A stretch of 64,000 nt of DNA from Streptacidiphilus jiangxiensis (GTDB taxonomy: Bacteria > Actinomycetota > Actinomycetes > Streptomycetales > Streptomycetaceae), in contig NZ_FOAZ01000018.1 of the NCBI RefSeq assembly GCF_900109465.1, positions 167,753 to 231,752 of the forward strand, in the 5' to 3' direction. Shown here piece by piece: positions 8,093-16,464 of the stretch. Below the pieces are notes generated by a model that ran no database searches, was not told the origin of the DNA, and was given only the letters and a program-made list of their open reading frames with translations. A program made the translations under genes and the position numbers. Numbering within the stretch: the stretch's first letter is position 1; each line of letters begins with the position of its first letter.

Positions 8093-9222
8093 CGGGTCGC
8101 CTCCAGGATCGCCACGGCGTTGATGCCGCCGAAGCCGAACGCGTCGATCTGCGCGGTCCTCGGCTCGGCCGCGACCGTCTCGTGCCGCACCAGGCGCAGA
8201 CCGGCCGCCTGCTTGATCGGATCGGTCAGCCCCAGCACCGGTGGCACGCGCCGCTGTTCGAACGCGATGACGGCCATGACCAGACTCAGCAGGCCCGAAC
8301 CGCCGAGCGTGTGCCCGGTCATGGACTTGATCGCGGTCATCAGCGGACCGGCTCCGGCGTCGGCGAAGACCTCCGCCAGCACGCCCGCCTCGGTCTCGTC
8401 GTTGCGCGGGGTCCCGCTGCCGTGCAGCATGACCAGGTCGATGTCCTCGGCCCGGACCCCGGCGCGCCGGTGGGCGTCGCGGACCGCGCGGGTGATGCCG
8501 TCGTGGTCGGGTGCGGTGGCATGGTGGGCGTCGCAGTTCATCCCCACCCCGCGCAGCCGGGCCCGGGCCCGCCCCGCCGTGCCGGCGCGCTGCAGGACGA
8601 CGGCGACCGCTCCCTCGCCCATCAGCATGCCCAGATGCGACTCGTCGAAGGGCCGCAGCGCCCGCGGGGTCTCCGCCTGCACCTTGTCGAGGGTTCCGAA
8701 GGCGCTCTCGGTCATCGAGTCGGCGCCGGCCACCACGACGGTGTCGGCCATGTCCGTCTCGATCAGGTCCGCGGCCATGCCCAGCGCGTAGAGGCTCGCC
8801 GAGCAGGCGTTGGCGAAGGTGTAGGTGTTCCGCGCACCGAAGGCCCGCCGCAGCGGGGTGCCGAAGTGCAGGTCGGCCGGCCCGATCCCGGCGCCGTCGC
8901 GCCACCAGAGTTCGGCGCTGCGCTGCTCCCGCATGGTCGTGCCGACCAGCACCGGCACGTCGGTCAGGTCGTCGCCGAGCCCGGCGTCGGCCAGGGCGTC
9001 GGCCACCACGGAGGTCAACCAGCGGGAGGCCCGCAGCGGTTCGTCCCGGCCGGGCTCGGCCCGGTCGTCGATCTCGTAGGCGTACTGCGCGCGGTACTTG
9101 GCGGCGTCGAAGGCACGCAGCGGGGTTCTGGTCTCCTGTCCCGCGCAGAGCGACTCGAAGACCGCCTCGGGGGTGGCGCCCAGGTTGGCCACCGCGCCCA
9201 TCCCGGTGATGTCCCAGCTCAT
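8089..9222 (-). CDS. Beta-ketoacyl synthase (catalytic KS subunit)
   Basis: 377 residues with the full catalytic triad of FabF-type condensing enzymes: Cys140 in FANACSAS, His267 in LHGSGTPRNDETEA and Lys299/His304 in KSMTGH, then the C-terminal FGFGGINA motif. It catalyses decarboxylative Claisen condensation on a carrier-bound acyl group. Flanked by the Cys-less partner gene and by the ACP-adenylation fusion, with four-base overlaps on both sides, it is clearly part of one assembly operon. The starter is probably the aryl acid loaded by the fusion protein (inference). Confidence 0.92.
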   Translation of the reverse strand: MSWDITGMGAVANLGATPEAVFESLCAGQETRTPLRAFDAAKYRAQYAYEIDDRAEPGRDEPLRASRWLTSVVADALADAGLGDDLTDVPVLVGTTMREQRSAELWWRDGAGIGPADLHFGTPLRRAFGARNTYTFANACSASLYALGMAADLIETDMADTVVVAGADSMTESAFGTLDKVQAETPRALRPFDESHLGMLMGEGAVAVVLQRAGTAGRARARLRGVGMNCDAHHATAPDHDGITRAVRDAHRRAGVRAEDIDLVMLHGSGTPRNDETEAGVLAEVFADAGAGPLMTAIKSMTGHTLGGSGLLSLVMAVIAFEQRRVPPVLGLTDPIKQAAGLRLVRHETVAAEPRTAQIDAFGFGGINAVAILEATR

Positions 9223-11015
9223 GCCTGGACCGCCTGGGTGCGGAGCCGGTAGGTGGCCAGCTTGCCGGTGGAGGTGGTGGGCAAGCGGTCGAGGAATTCG
9301 ACCCGGGCCGGCCTCTTGAAGGAGGCGAGCGCCCCGCGCATCGCCGCGAGCACGGCCCGCCGGACCTGGCCGGGGTCGGCCTCCTCGGCCGCCACCAGAT
9401 ACAGCACCGCTTCCTCCAGGCCGTTCCCGTCGTGGGCGGCGACGACGGCGCACTCGCGCACGCCCGCCACCGCCCGCACCACGGACTCGATCTCGCTCGG
9501 GGCGACCTTGTAGCCGCCGAGGTTCAGCAGGTCGTCGGCGCGGCACAGGTACTCGAACGAGCCGTGCTCGGTGCGCCGGACGATGTCGCCGGTGTAGAGG
9601 CCCCCGTCGGCGAAGGCCTTGCGGGCCGCGTCGGCGCGGCCGATGTAGCCGAGCGCCACGGTGGGGCCGGCGATGTGGAGCCGTCCCTCGGCGCCCGCGG
9701 GGAGGAGCTGACCCTCCTGGCCGCGCACGGTCGCGGTGACGCCGGGGACCGCCGTGCCGATGCCGGTCACCGTCGGGTCGTCCGACGGCGTCGCGACCAC
9801 GATGTAGAGCGCCTCGGTGGCGCCCAGGCCGTTGACCAGCTCGGCGCCGAACTCGCCCCGGATCCGTCGGGCCAGCGCCGGCGGGCAGTTCTCACCGGCC
9901 GACAGGCACAGCCGCAGCTTCCGCAGCGCCGGGATCTCGCTCGCCTTCCCGCCGTCCAGCAGCGCGGCGTACATCCGCGGGACGGAGCAGAGCACCGTCG
10001 GCCGGTGGCGCTCCACGGCCGCGCTCACCGCATGCAGGTCGGCGACGCCACGGATGAGGACCACCGTGGCCCCGGCCGCGAGCGGCAGCAGCACCGAACT
10101 GCCGAAGCCGTAGCCGAACGACATGCGGGCGCTGGACAGCACCACGTCGTCCTGACGCAGGCCCAGGAGCGAGCCGAAGCCGTCGACCACGGCCTCGAGC
10201 GCCCCGGCGCGGTGACGAACTCCCTTGGGCACACCGGTGGTTCCCGAGGTGTACTGCACCAGTGCCTCGTCGTCGGCAGCCCGCCCGGCGGGCTCTGACG
10301 CCTCGTCCGGCCGGGAGGCCGGGGTCGGCGTGCCCGTGCGCAGCGCCTCGCGGACGTCGTCCCCGGTCAGCTGCGGGACGGCGGCGAACATCGTGGCGAG
10401 CGCCTGCTGTCGCTTCGGGGCGGCGTCCAGGTGGAGCAGGGCGGGCCCGAAGTCGTCGCAGATGTGCCGCAGTTCGGCGTCGCTGAGCATCGGGCTGACG
10501 ATCGCCGGGACGCAGCCGTGCCACCAGAGCCCGAGTGCCGCGACCACGGTCGCCAACGAGTCCTCGGCGATGACCAGGCCGCGCGAGCCGGGCGTGACGC
10601 CGGCCGCCCGCAGCGCGCCGGCGTAGCCGCGTGCCGCGCCGTGGAGCCGCCGGTAGTCGACCTCGCCGAGGTCGGGGTCGACCACGGCGGTGCACCCGCC
10701 ACGGCCCGCCGCCAACTGACGGCCGACCAGGCGATCCACCAGGTCGGTCGCCGTCGCGGTGGCCGCCAGGGCCGCCACCGCGTCCGCGGCACAGCGGATC
10801 GCCGCCGCCTGTTCGGCGGACAGTTTGACGCCGAACTCGGCCTCGACGCGGGTGGTGATCTCGACCTTCTCCAGCGAGTCGACACCGAGGTCCTCGTAGA
10901 AGAGGTCCGTTTCGGAGACTTCCGTGACATCGACGTCCAGAACCTCGGCCACTATTGCACGGATTCTTCCGGATGCCGTTCCAGGAAAATCAGACACGGG
11001 ACTCCCAGTATTCAT
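9219..11015 (-). CDS. ACP-adenylation fusion (carrier-first loading enzyme)
   Basis: 598 residues. Residues 15-95 form an ACP with LFYEDLGVDSLEKVE, Ser47 being the pantetheine site. The rest is a benzoate-CoA-ligase-like adenylation enzyme with the phosphate loop YTSGTTGVPKG (255-265), LGATEALYI, the YTGD core Asp motif and the C-terminal TSTGK lysine. A carrier N-terminal to the A domain is the reverse of the usual A-T order and suggests self-loading of an aryl or short carboxylate starter. ATG at 11,015 is preferred: upstream residues in the same frame look non-native (Arg-rich). It is the first gene of the leftward operon ending at 3555. Confidence 0.9.
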   Translation of the reverse strand: MNTGSPVSDFPGTASGRIRAIVAEVLDVDVTEVSETDLFYEDLGVDSLEKVEITTRVEAEFGVKLSAEQAAAIRCAADAVAALAATATATDLVDRLVGRQLAAGRGGCTAVVDPDLGEVDYRRLHGAARGYAGALRAAGVTPGSRGLVIAEDSLATVVAALGLWWHGCVPAIVSPMLSDAELRHICDDFGPALLHLDAAPKRQQALATMFAAVPQLTGDDVREALRTGTPTPASRPDEASEPAGRAADDEALVQYTSGTTGVPKGVRHRAGALEAVVDGFGSLLGLRQDDVVLSSARMSFGYGFGSSVLLPLAAGATVVLIRGVADLHAVSAAVERHRPTVLCSVPRMYAALLDGGKASEIPALRKLRLCLSAGENCPPALARRIRGEFGAELVNGLGATEALYIVVATPSDDPTVTGIGTAVPGVTATVRGQEGQLLPAGAEGRLHIAGPTVALGYIGRADAARKAFADGGLYTGDIVRRTEHGSFEYLCRADDLLNLGGYKVAPSEIESVVRAVAGVRECAVVAAHDGNGLEEAVLYLVAAEEADPGQVRRAVLAAMRGALASFKRPARVEFLDRLPTTSTGKLATYRLRTQAVQA

Positions 11016-11345
11016 CCCAGGACGCCGTCGGCGCCCGAACGGATCTTGGCCCGGACGGTGTCTCAGTTCACGACCTGAGCGGCCAGACCGAATGTTCGGA
11101 CGGTAGCTCATCATACTTGACACGAGCGCGCCAGGGCTACCAGGATTGTTGATCGCCTGCCCGGACAGGCTGGTCAGGTCGCCTGCGACCGGTCGTACAA
11201 CTCCGGCGGACCTCAGCAGGGTTGGCTGGGCCGCAGCTGATCGGTCGCACGTACGGGCCGTCGTCCGGCCCGCGCTTCGTGCTGCCCTCGCGGCCTCCCC
11301 CGCCTGCCCGCGGGAACCACTCCATTTCTCGAGGGAGCATGCTCC
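11016..11345. promoter_or_regulatory. Divergent promoter region with inverted repeats
   Basis: A 330-base gap between the leftward assembly operon and the rightward ligase-exporter pair. Seen in it: TTGACA (11117-11122), an 18-base spacer and CAGGAT (11141-11146), a reasonable sigma-70-type promoter towards 11,346; CCGAA-TG-TTCGG (11088-11099); CTCAG-N8-CTGAG near 11,063-11,080; and GGTCGC-CT-GCGACC (11177-11190), a perfect 6+6 inverted repeat just downstream of the candidate promoter. The last is well placed for a repressor operator. No ORF of note lies here. Confidence 0.45.
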
Positions 11346-13043
11346 GTGCCGAAACCGTCACCCTTCACCGAATCCACACTTCGCCCCTCCGCCGCACGCG
11401 AAGAACTCGCCGGGCGCCGATTCGGCGGCGGCAATGCGTGGCGCGTCGCCCTGGAGACGAGTGACAATCCCGAAGCCACGGCCCTGGTCGTCGACCGCCC
11501 GTTGCTGGACGCGGCGGGAGAGGAACGGGAGTTCTTCAGCCTGGCCGGGCTCAACGCGCTGGCCGAGGCCTGGTCGGCCTGGTACCACGCCCAGGGCGTG
11601 CGCCCGCGCGACCGGGTCGTGGTCTGGCTCGAGGACACCTTCGAGGACCAGGTCCACCTGACCGCGCTCGCCCAGATCGGTGCGATCGCCGTCCTGCTCA
11701 ACGGGCGCATGGTGCCCGAGTTCGCGCTCGCCCTGATCGAGCGCGCGGCGCCGGTCGGCCTCTACACCGACAGTGCGCACCTGGAGCTGCTGCAGGGCCG
11801 CCACGAGCGCACCGCAAGCCTGCGCTGGACCACGACGCGCCGTCAGATCGGCGCGCTCACCGCGCCCGCGCTGCCCGCCGAGGCCTGGTACGCGCACCAG
11901 GACGAGGACCCGGTGGTCCTGTGCCACACCTCGGGCACCACCGGCGTGCCCAAGCTGGTGGTGTGGACCCACCGACAGAGCGTCGCGGGCGCCCGCTTCC
12001 GACTGGCCAGCCACCCGGAGCCGGCCGACTCGGTGATGCTGTCGGCGATCGCGCAGTCCCACTCCGGCGCGATCGCGTTCACCTACTACGCGCTGCTCGC
12101 GGGCCTGCCGTTGATCTCCGTCGCCGACCGCAGCCCGGCGGGGGTCACCAAGTCCGTTGCCGCCTACCGGCCGACGACCGTCCTGGCGTTCCACCAGACG
12201 TTCGCCGCCCTGGTCGAGTCCGACCCCGACCCGGCCGACTTCGCCTCCGTGGCCGACTGGATGAACACCGGCGACTCCGCCCACGACGCGCACATCCGCG
12301 AACTGATCAAGCTGGGTCGCCGGACCGTGGAGGGCAAGGAGGTCCTCGGCTCGGTCTTCGGCGACGCGCTGGGCGCCTCCGAGCTCGGCTGGGCGGCCCT
12401 GCGCCGCGTCGTCACCGGCGACTCCCCGCAGAGCCCGCGCTACCTCGGCAAGCCGGTCGCCCTCGCGGAGGTCGCCGTGCTGCGGGAGGACGGCTCCCCC
12501 GCGGCCGACAGCGAGGTCGGCCTGCTCGCCGTGCGCAGCGAGTCGCTCTCCCCCGGATACTGGAACGACTCCGACACCTACTACCGGGGCCGGCTGGGCG
12601 GTTGGAAGCTCACCGGCGACCTGGCCTACCGGACCGGGGACGACGACTTCTTCCACGTGGACCGCGAGATCGACCGGATCCGCACCCGCGACGGCGACGG
12701 CTACTCGGTGCTGATGGAGGAGACGCTGCTGCTGGCCCTCCCCGAGATCTCCGACTGCGCCGTGGCGGCCGGGCAGGACGGCGAGCTGACCGTGCCGGTG
12801 GCGATCGTCCGGCCGCGGCGGACCGAGGTCGACCCGCAGGAGTTGCTCGCCCGGGCCAACCAGGCCCTCGCGGAGCAGGGCCAGCCGTCGCTCGCCCTGC
12901 TGGAGCTCGCCTCGGAGACCGCCGACATCCCGGTGGGACCGACCGAGAAGGTGCTCAAGCGTCAACTGCGGGAGCGGTACGTCGATCTGCGCGGTTACGC
13001 CGCGACCCGCCCGAGTCGGCACGTCGCCATGAGCGGCCAGTAG
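11346..13043 (+). CDS. Free-standing adenylate-forming ligase
   Basis: 565 residues of the ANL superfamily: phosphate loop HTSGTTGVPK (194-203), FGDALGASELG in the acyl-pocket region, LTGDLAYRTGDDDFFHVDREID as the A7/A8 core, and the GPTEKVLKRQL motif with the C-terminal catalytic Lys. It forms an acyl adenylate and transfers it to CoA or a carrier. It is transcribed away from the assembly operon and followed by an exporter after 23 bases. A candidate substrate is the acid from the proline-type arm or from the MIO enzyme; sequence alone does not tell. The GTG start at 11,346 follows GAGGGAG. Confidence 0.87.
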   Translation: MPKPSPFTESTLRPSAAREELAGRRFGGGNAWRVALETSDNPEATALVVDRPLLDAAGEEREFFSLAGLNALAEAWSAWYHAQGVRPRDRVVVWLEDTFEDQVHLTALAQIGAIAVLLNGRMVPEFALALIERAAPVGLYTDSAHLELLQGRHERTASLRWTTTRRQIGALTAPALPAEAWYAHQDEDPVVLCHTSGTTGVPKLVVWTHRQSVAGARFRLASHPEPADSVMLSAIAQSHSGAIAFTYYALLAGLPLISVADRSPAGVTKSVAAYRPTTVLAFHQTFAALVESDPDPADFASVADWMNTGDSAHDAHIRELIKLGRRTVEGKEVLGSVFGDALGASELGWAALRRVVTGDSPQSPRYLGKPVALAEVAVLREDGSPAADSEVGLLAVRSESLSPGYWNDSDTYYRGRLGGWKLTGDLAYRTGDDDFFHVDREIDRIRTRDGDGYSVLMEETLLLALPEISDCAVAAGQDGELTVPVAIVRPRRTEVDPQELLARANQALAEQGQPSLALLELASETADIPVGPTEKVLKRQLRERYVDLRGYAATRPSRHVAMSGQ

Positions 13044-13066
13044 TCACGCAGAGCCAGGAGAGACAC

Positions 13067-14332
13067 ATGGGTGTACGGGGAATAGCGGCCACGCTGCCCA
13101 GCGGCGCGGCCCGTCGGCCGGTGCTGCTGATGGCGCTCGGATCCTTCACGCTGGGCACGGACGCCTTCGTGATCAGCGGAGTGCTGCCGTCCGTGGGCAA
13201 GGACCTCGGCGTGGGCGTGGCCACCGCCGGACTGCTGATCACGGTGTTCGCGGCGGTCTACGCCCTGGCCGCGCCGGTCCTGGCGGTCGGCACCGGCAGC
13301 CTGGACCGGCGGAGGGTGCTGGTCGGTTCGCTGGGCGGCTTCGTGGCCGCGAACCTGATGGCGGCGCTGGCGCCGGACTACACGGTCATGATGATCGCCC
13401 GGGTGCTGGCGGCCTTCTCGGCCGCCCTCTACATGCCGGCGGCCTCCGCCAGCGCGGCGGCGATCGTCGAACCCGCGGAGCGGGGCCGGGCGTTGACCGC
13501 CGTCCTCGGCGGCCTGACCCTCGCCAGCGCCCTCGGTGTGCCGATCGGCACGACCATCGGCAGCCTCGCCGACTGGCGTGCGACGTTCGTCTTCGTCGCC
13601 GCGCTGAGCCTGGTCGCGCTGGCCGGCATCGCCCGCGCGCTGCCGGCGGTCCCCTCCGCCGGGGTCGCCTCGCTGCGCGACCGCGCCAAGGCCGCGGCCC
13701 TGCCCGGGATCCCGGGCATCCTGCTCGGCAGTGTGCTGACCTTCTGCGCCATGTTCGTGCTCTACGCCTACCTGGCGTGGTTCGCCCAGCACACCGCCGG
13801 GATCCAGGGCGGCGCGGTCACCTGGGTCTACCTGGTCTACGGCGTCTGCGGCGTGGTGTCCAACCAGGCGGCCGGCTGGCTGATCGACCGCTATCCGCCA
13901 CAGCGGGTCGCCATGGCCGCCACCGCGCTGCTCGTGCCGGTGCTCGGCCTCGCGGTGGTGCTGGCCCGCACCGGCGGAACGGGCCTCGTCCCGGCCGCGC
14001 TGCTGTACCTGGTCGTGGTGCTGTGGTCGTTGATCGGTTGGACCGTCAATCCCGCCCAGCAGAAGCGGCTGATCAACGCGGGCGGACAGCACGCGCCGGT
14101 GGTGCTCTCCCTCAGCGGGTCCGCCGTCTACTCCGGCCAGGCGCTCGGCAGTCTCGTCGGCGGCCTGATGCTCGTGCACGGCGCCACCCCGCTGGCGGTG
14201 GCCGCGCTGGCCCTCCAGGTCCTGACGCTCGCGGTGATGGCGCTCTCCGTCCGTTCCCGGCGGGCCGGGGCCGCGGCCGCGCCGGAGAGCGCCCAGCATG
14301 ACTCGGTCAGAGCGGGCGGATCGCGCAGCTGA
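13067..14332 (+). CDS. MFS drug-efflux transporter
   Basis: 421 residues with about twelve hydrophobic segments. Motif A-like loop (GTGSLDRRRVLV) follows the second helix pair, and the N-terminal LGTDAFVISGVLPSV is typical of the DHA1 subfamily related to chloramphenicol and arabinose-type exporters. It is coupled to the upstream ligase and is the first of two MFS exporters in the cluster, so product export or self-protection is likely. Its last 26 bases overlap the convergent hotdog thioesterase gene. Confidence 0.88.
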   Translation: MGVRGIAATLPSGAARRPVLLMALGSFTLGTDAFVISGVLPSVGKDLGVGVATAGLLITVFAAVYALAAPVLAVGTGSLDRRRVLVGSLGGFVAANLMAALAPDYTVMMIARVLAAFSAALYMPAASASAAAIVEPAERGRALTAVLGGLTLASALGVPIGTTIGSLADWRATFVFVAALSLVALAGIARALPAVPSAGVASLRDRAKAAALPGIPGILLGSVLTFCAMFVLYAYLAWFAQHTAGIQGGAVTWVYLVYGVCGVVSNQAAGWLIDRYPPQRVAMAATALLVPVLGLAVVLARTGGTGLVPAALLYLVVVLWSLIGWTVNPAQQKRLINAGGQHAPVVLSLSGSAVYSGQALGSLVGGLMLVHGATPLAVAALALQVLTLAVMALSVRSRRAGAAAAPESAQHDSVRAGGSRS

Positions 14333-14780
14333 CCCGGACCGTGCACAGGCGCCGCTGCCTGGCGTCCTTGATCAGTACCTCGTACGTGGCCGTGGTCGGC
14401 CCCAGGTGGATCGCCGTCGCCTCACCGTGCACCAGCCCCGAACGGGCGGGCCGGTGGTGCGTCGCGCTCACCTCGGCGCCGACCGCCACGCGGGTGCGTC
14501 CCGCGTGCAGGATGGCCGCGATGGACGCCAGCGTCTCGGCGAACGCCAGCGACGCCCCGCCGTGCAGCAGCCGGTAGGGCTGGGTGTTGCCCTCCACCGG
14601 CATCGTGCCGCTCGCCCGCTCCGCGGTGGCCTCGGTGATCCGCATCCCGAGCTTCTCGTAGAGCGTGTCCGGGCTGCACCCGCGCTCCTGCAGCAACTCG
14701 ACGAGCGCGGCCGGCAGATGGTCGGGGAACTCCTCGGTGGTCTCCTCGTGCCGCGTCTCGACGGTCACTGCCTCGGTCAC
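14307..14780 (-). CDS. PaaI-type hotdog thioesterase
   Basis: 157 residues with the hotdog-fold signature LLHGGASLAFAETLASIAA, the segment that holds the catalytic acid region in PaaI/YdiI-like acyl-CoA thioesterases. It should hydrolyse acyl-CoA or acyl-carrier thioesters, commonly aromatic ones. The GTG at 14,780 overlaps the stop of the upstream oxidoreductase gene as GTGA, which favours it over the GTG at 14,813. This ties it to the dehydrogenase operon, where it is the final gene. Confidence 0.85.
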   Translation of the reverse strand: MTEAVTVETRHEETTEEFPDHLPAALVELLQERGCSPDTLYEKLGMRITEATAERASGTMPVEGNTQPYRLLHGGASLAFAETLASIAAILHAGRTRVAVGAEVSATHHRPARSGLVHGEATAIHLGPTTATYEVLIKDARQRRLCTVRVSCAIRPL

Positions 14781-16240
14781 GCCCCACCCCTGTTCGCTCG
14801 CTGTGTCCCGCACGGTTCGACGGGCTTCATCCTATGTGCTGATGTACTGTCAACCAGCTCCACGGCCACCGGCTCCGAGGCGAGGTCGCCGAGCCGGACG
14901 GGCACGGCGACCGGGCGGTGGTCACCGGCGCCTTCGACGCCGAGCAGTTCCTCGACCGTCCGACCGCAGACGCGGCCCTGGCACATCCCCAGCCCGGCCC
15001 GGGTGGTCAGCCTCAGAGAGCGCATCCCCGCGGACCCGGTCGCCGCGGCCACCTCCCGCAGCGTGCCCACGGTGACCCCCTCGCAGCGGCAGACGGTCGT
15101 GGCGTCGTCGAGCCAGCCCCTCCAGCCGGGCCGGACCGCGTGGGCGGCCTCGAGCCGACGCGCGAAGGCCGCGTGGACCCGGCGCAGCCGCCGGATCCCG
15201 CGCAGCCCCGGGTCCGCGACGTCGCCACCGGCGGCGCAGTGCCCGGCCACGGCGCCCTCGGCGAGCGCCAGGTGCGCCCCGCCGGTGCCGGTGATCTCAC
15301 CGGCCGCGTAGACGCCGGGGACGCTGGTGCGCTGGGCCGCGTCCACCAGGACGGCGCGCCCGGATGCGATCCGGCACCCCGCGGCGACCGCCAGCTCCAG
15401 GCGCGGCGTGAACCCGTGGCTGACGCAGACGGCGTCGACCTCCAGCTCGCGCCCGGTACCGGGCACCGGTGCCCACTCCGCGTCCAGGGCGGCGACGGTG
15501 ACGGACTCGACCCGCTGCGCGCCGTGCGCGGCCACCACGGCGGAGGCGGTGCGGTAGGGGATGCGGTGCCGCGCGTGGGCGAGGGCGTAGCGGCCGAGTT
15601 CGAGGGTCTTGCCCAGGGCGCCGGCCGACTCCCAGGGGCGCGACAGGTAGCCGTCGGCCAGTCGGCCGAGCGAGGCGGCCTCGTGGACGCCGACGACACG
15701 CGCCCCGGCTGCCGCCAGCGAGACGGCCGCGGGGAGCAGGAACGGGCCCGCACCGGCGACCAGCACGCGCCGCCCGACCGGGAGGCCCTCGCCCTTGGCC
15801 AGCGTCTGCGCCGCGCCCGCCGTGAACACCCCCGGGAGGTCCCACCCCGGGAACGGCAGGGTCCGGTCGTGCGCGCCGGTGGCCAGCACCAGTGCCTGCG
15901 GGGCCAGTACCAGCCGCCGGTTCTCCCCGTCCGGGCTCTCCTGCAGCAGGTGCACCTCGGGTGGCAGCCCCGGTCGCTGCTCCAGCGCCCAGACCTGGGT
16001 GCCCGTCAGCACCCGGCAGCCGGGGTCGGCGGCCAGGCGTTCCCGCAGGACGGCGAAGCGGCGCGCGTCGTTGCCGGGGAGCGGCCCGTCGCCGCCGGGG
16101 CCCTCCGGCGGCCGTCGCCAGTACTGGCCGCCCACCTGGGCCATCGCGTCCACCAGCACGACCTCGGCGCCTCGGCCGCGGGCGCGGACGGCGGCCGCCA
16201 GGCCCGCCGGGCCCGCGCCGATCACCACGACCTGCGTCAT
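14777..16240 (-). CDS. FAD-dependent amino acid dehydrogenase, HcnB/LhpF-like subunit with C-terminal [2Fe-2S] site
   Basis: 487 residues. N-terminal dinucleotide loop IGAGPAGLAAA (7-17), second loop VAGAGPFLLPAAV, and a C-terminal BFD-like cluster region with CRCEGVT and GMCQGRVCG giving four Cys. This architecture belongs to the large subunit of heteromeric opine, proline, D-hydroxyproline and glycine (HCN synthase HcnB) dehydrogenases. The two other subunits lie immediately upstream with four-base overlaps. With a hydroxyproline epimerase-like gene in the same operon, oxidation of a D-proline-type imino acid is the best guess; glycine to HCN is the alternative. Confidence 0.9.
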   Translation of the reverse strand: MTQVVVIGAGPAGLAAAVRARGRGAEVVLVDAMAQVGGQYWRRPPEGPGGDGPLPGNDARRFAVLRERLAADPGCRVLTGTQVWALEQRPGLPPEVHLLQESPDGENRRLVLAPQALVLATGAHDRTLPFPGWDLPGVFTAGAAQTLAKGEGLPVGRRVLVAGAGPFLLPAAVSLAAAGARVVGVHEAASLGRLADGYLSRPWESAGALGKTLELGRYALAHARHRIPYRTASAVVAAHGAQRVESVTVAALDAEWAPVPGTGRELEVDAVCVSHGFTPRLELAVAAGCRIASGRAVLVDAAQRTSVPGVYAAGEITGTGGAHLALAEGAVAGHCAAGGDVADPGLRGIRRLRRVHAAFARRLEAAHAVRPGWRGWLDDATTVCRCEGVTVGTLREVAAATGSAGMRSLRLTTRAGLGMCQGRVCGRTVEELLGVEGAGDHRPVAVPVRLGDLASEPVAVELVDSTSAHRMKPVEPCGTQRANRGGA

Positions 16241-16464
16241 GGCCGCTCCCCTTCCCGGCCGCCCTGCACGGCCACCACGTCGCCCTCGCGCGCGGGGCGT
16301 TGACAGGCGCGCACGTCCGGCACGCCGTTGACGGTGACGAGGCAGCCGAAGCAGATGCCGATGCCGCAGAACACGCCGCACGGCTCGCCCGCGGCGAGCA
16401 GCACGCCCGCGATCGTCTGGCCGGGCCGCCCTTCCAGGAGTCGTCCGTCGAACTCGATCGTCAT
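16237..16464 (-). CDS. Small [2Fe-2S] subunit of the dehydrogenase (HcnA/LhpE-like)
   Basis: 75 residues forming a plant-type ferredoxin-like fold with Cys33-x4-Cys38-x2-Cys41 and Cys54, the pattern of the small gamma subunit in heterotrimeric HcnABC and D-hydroxyproline dehydrogenases. It would relay electrons between the two flavoproteins. It overlaps both neighbours by four bases, which indicates fixed stoichiometry. The protein is short but complete, as is usual for this family. Confidence 0.92.
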   Translation of the reverse strand: MTIEFDGRLLEGRPGQTIAGVLLAAGEPCGVFCGIGICFGCLVTVNGVPDVRACQRPAREGDVVAVQGGREGERP

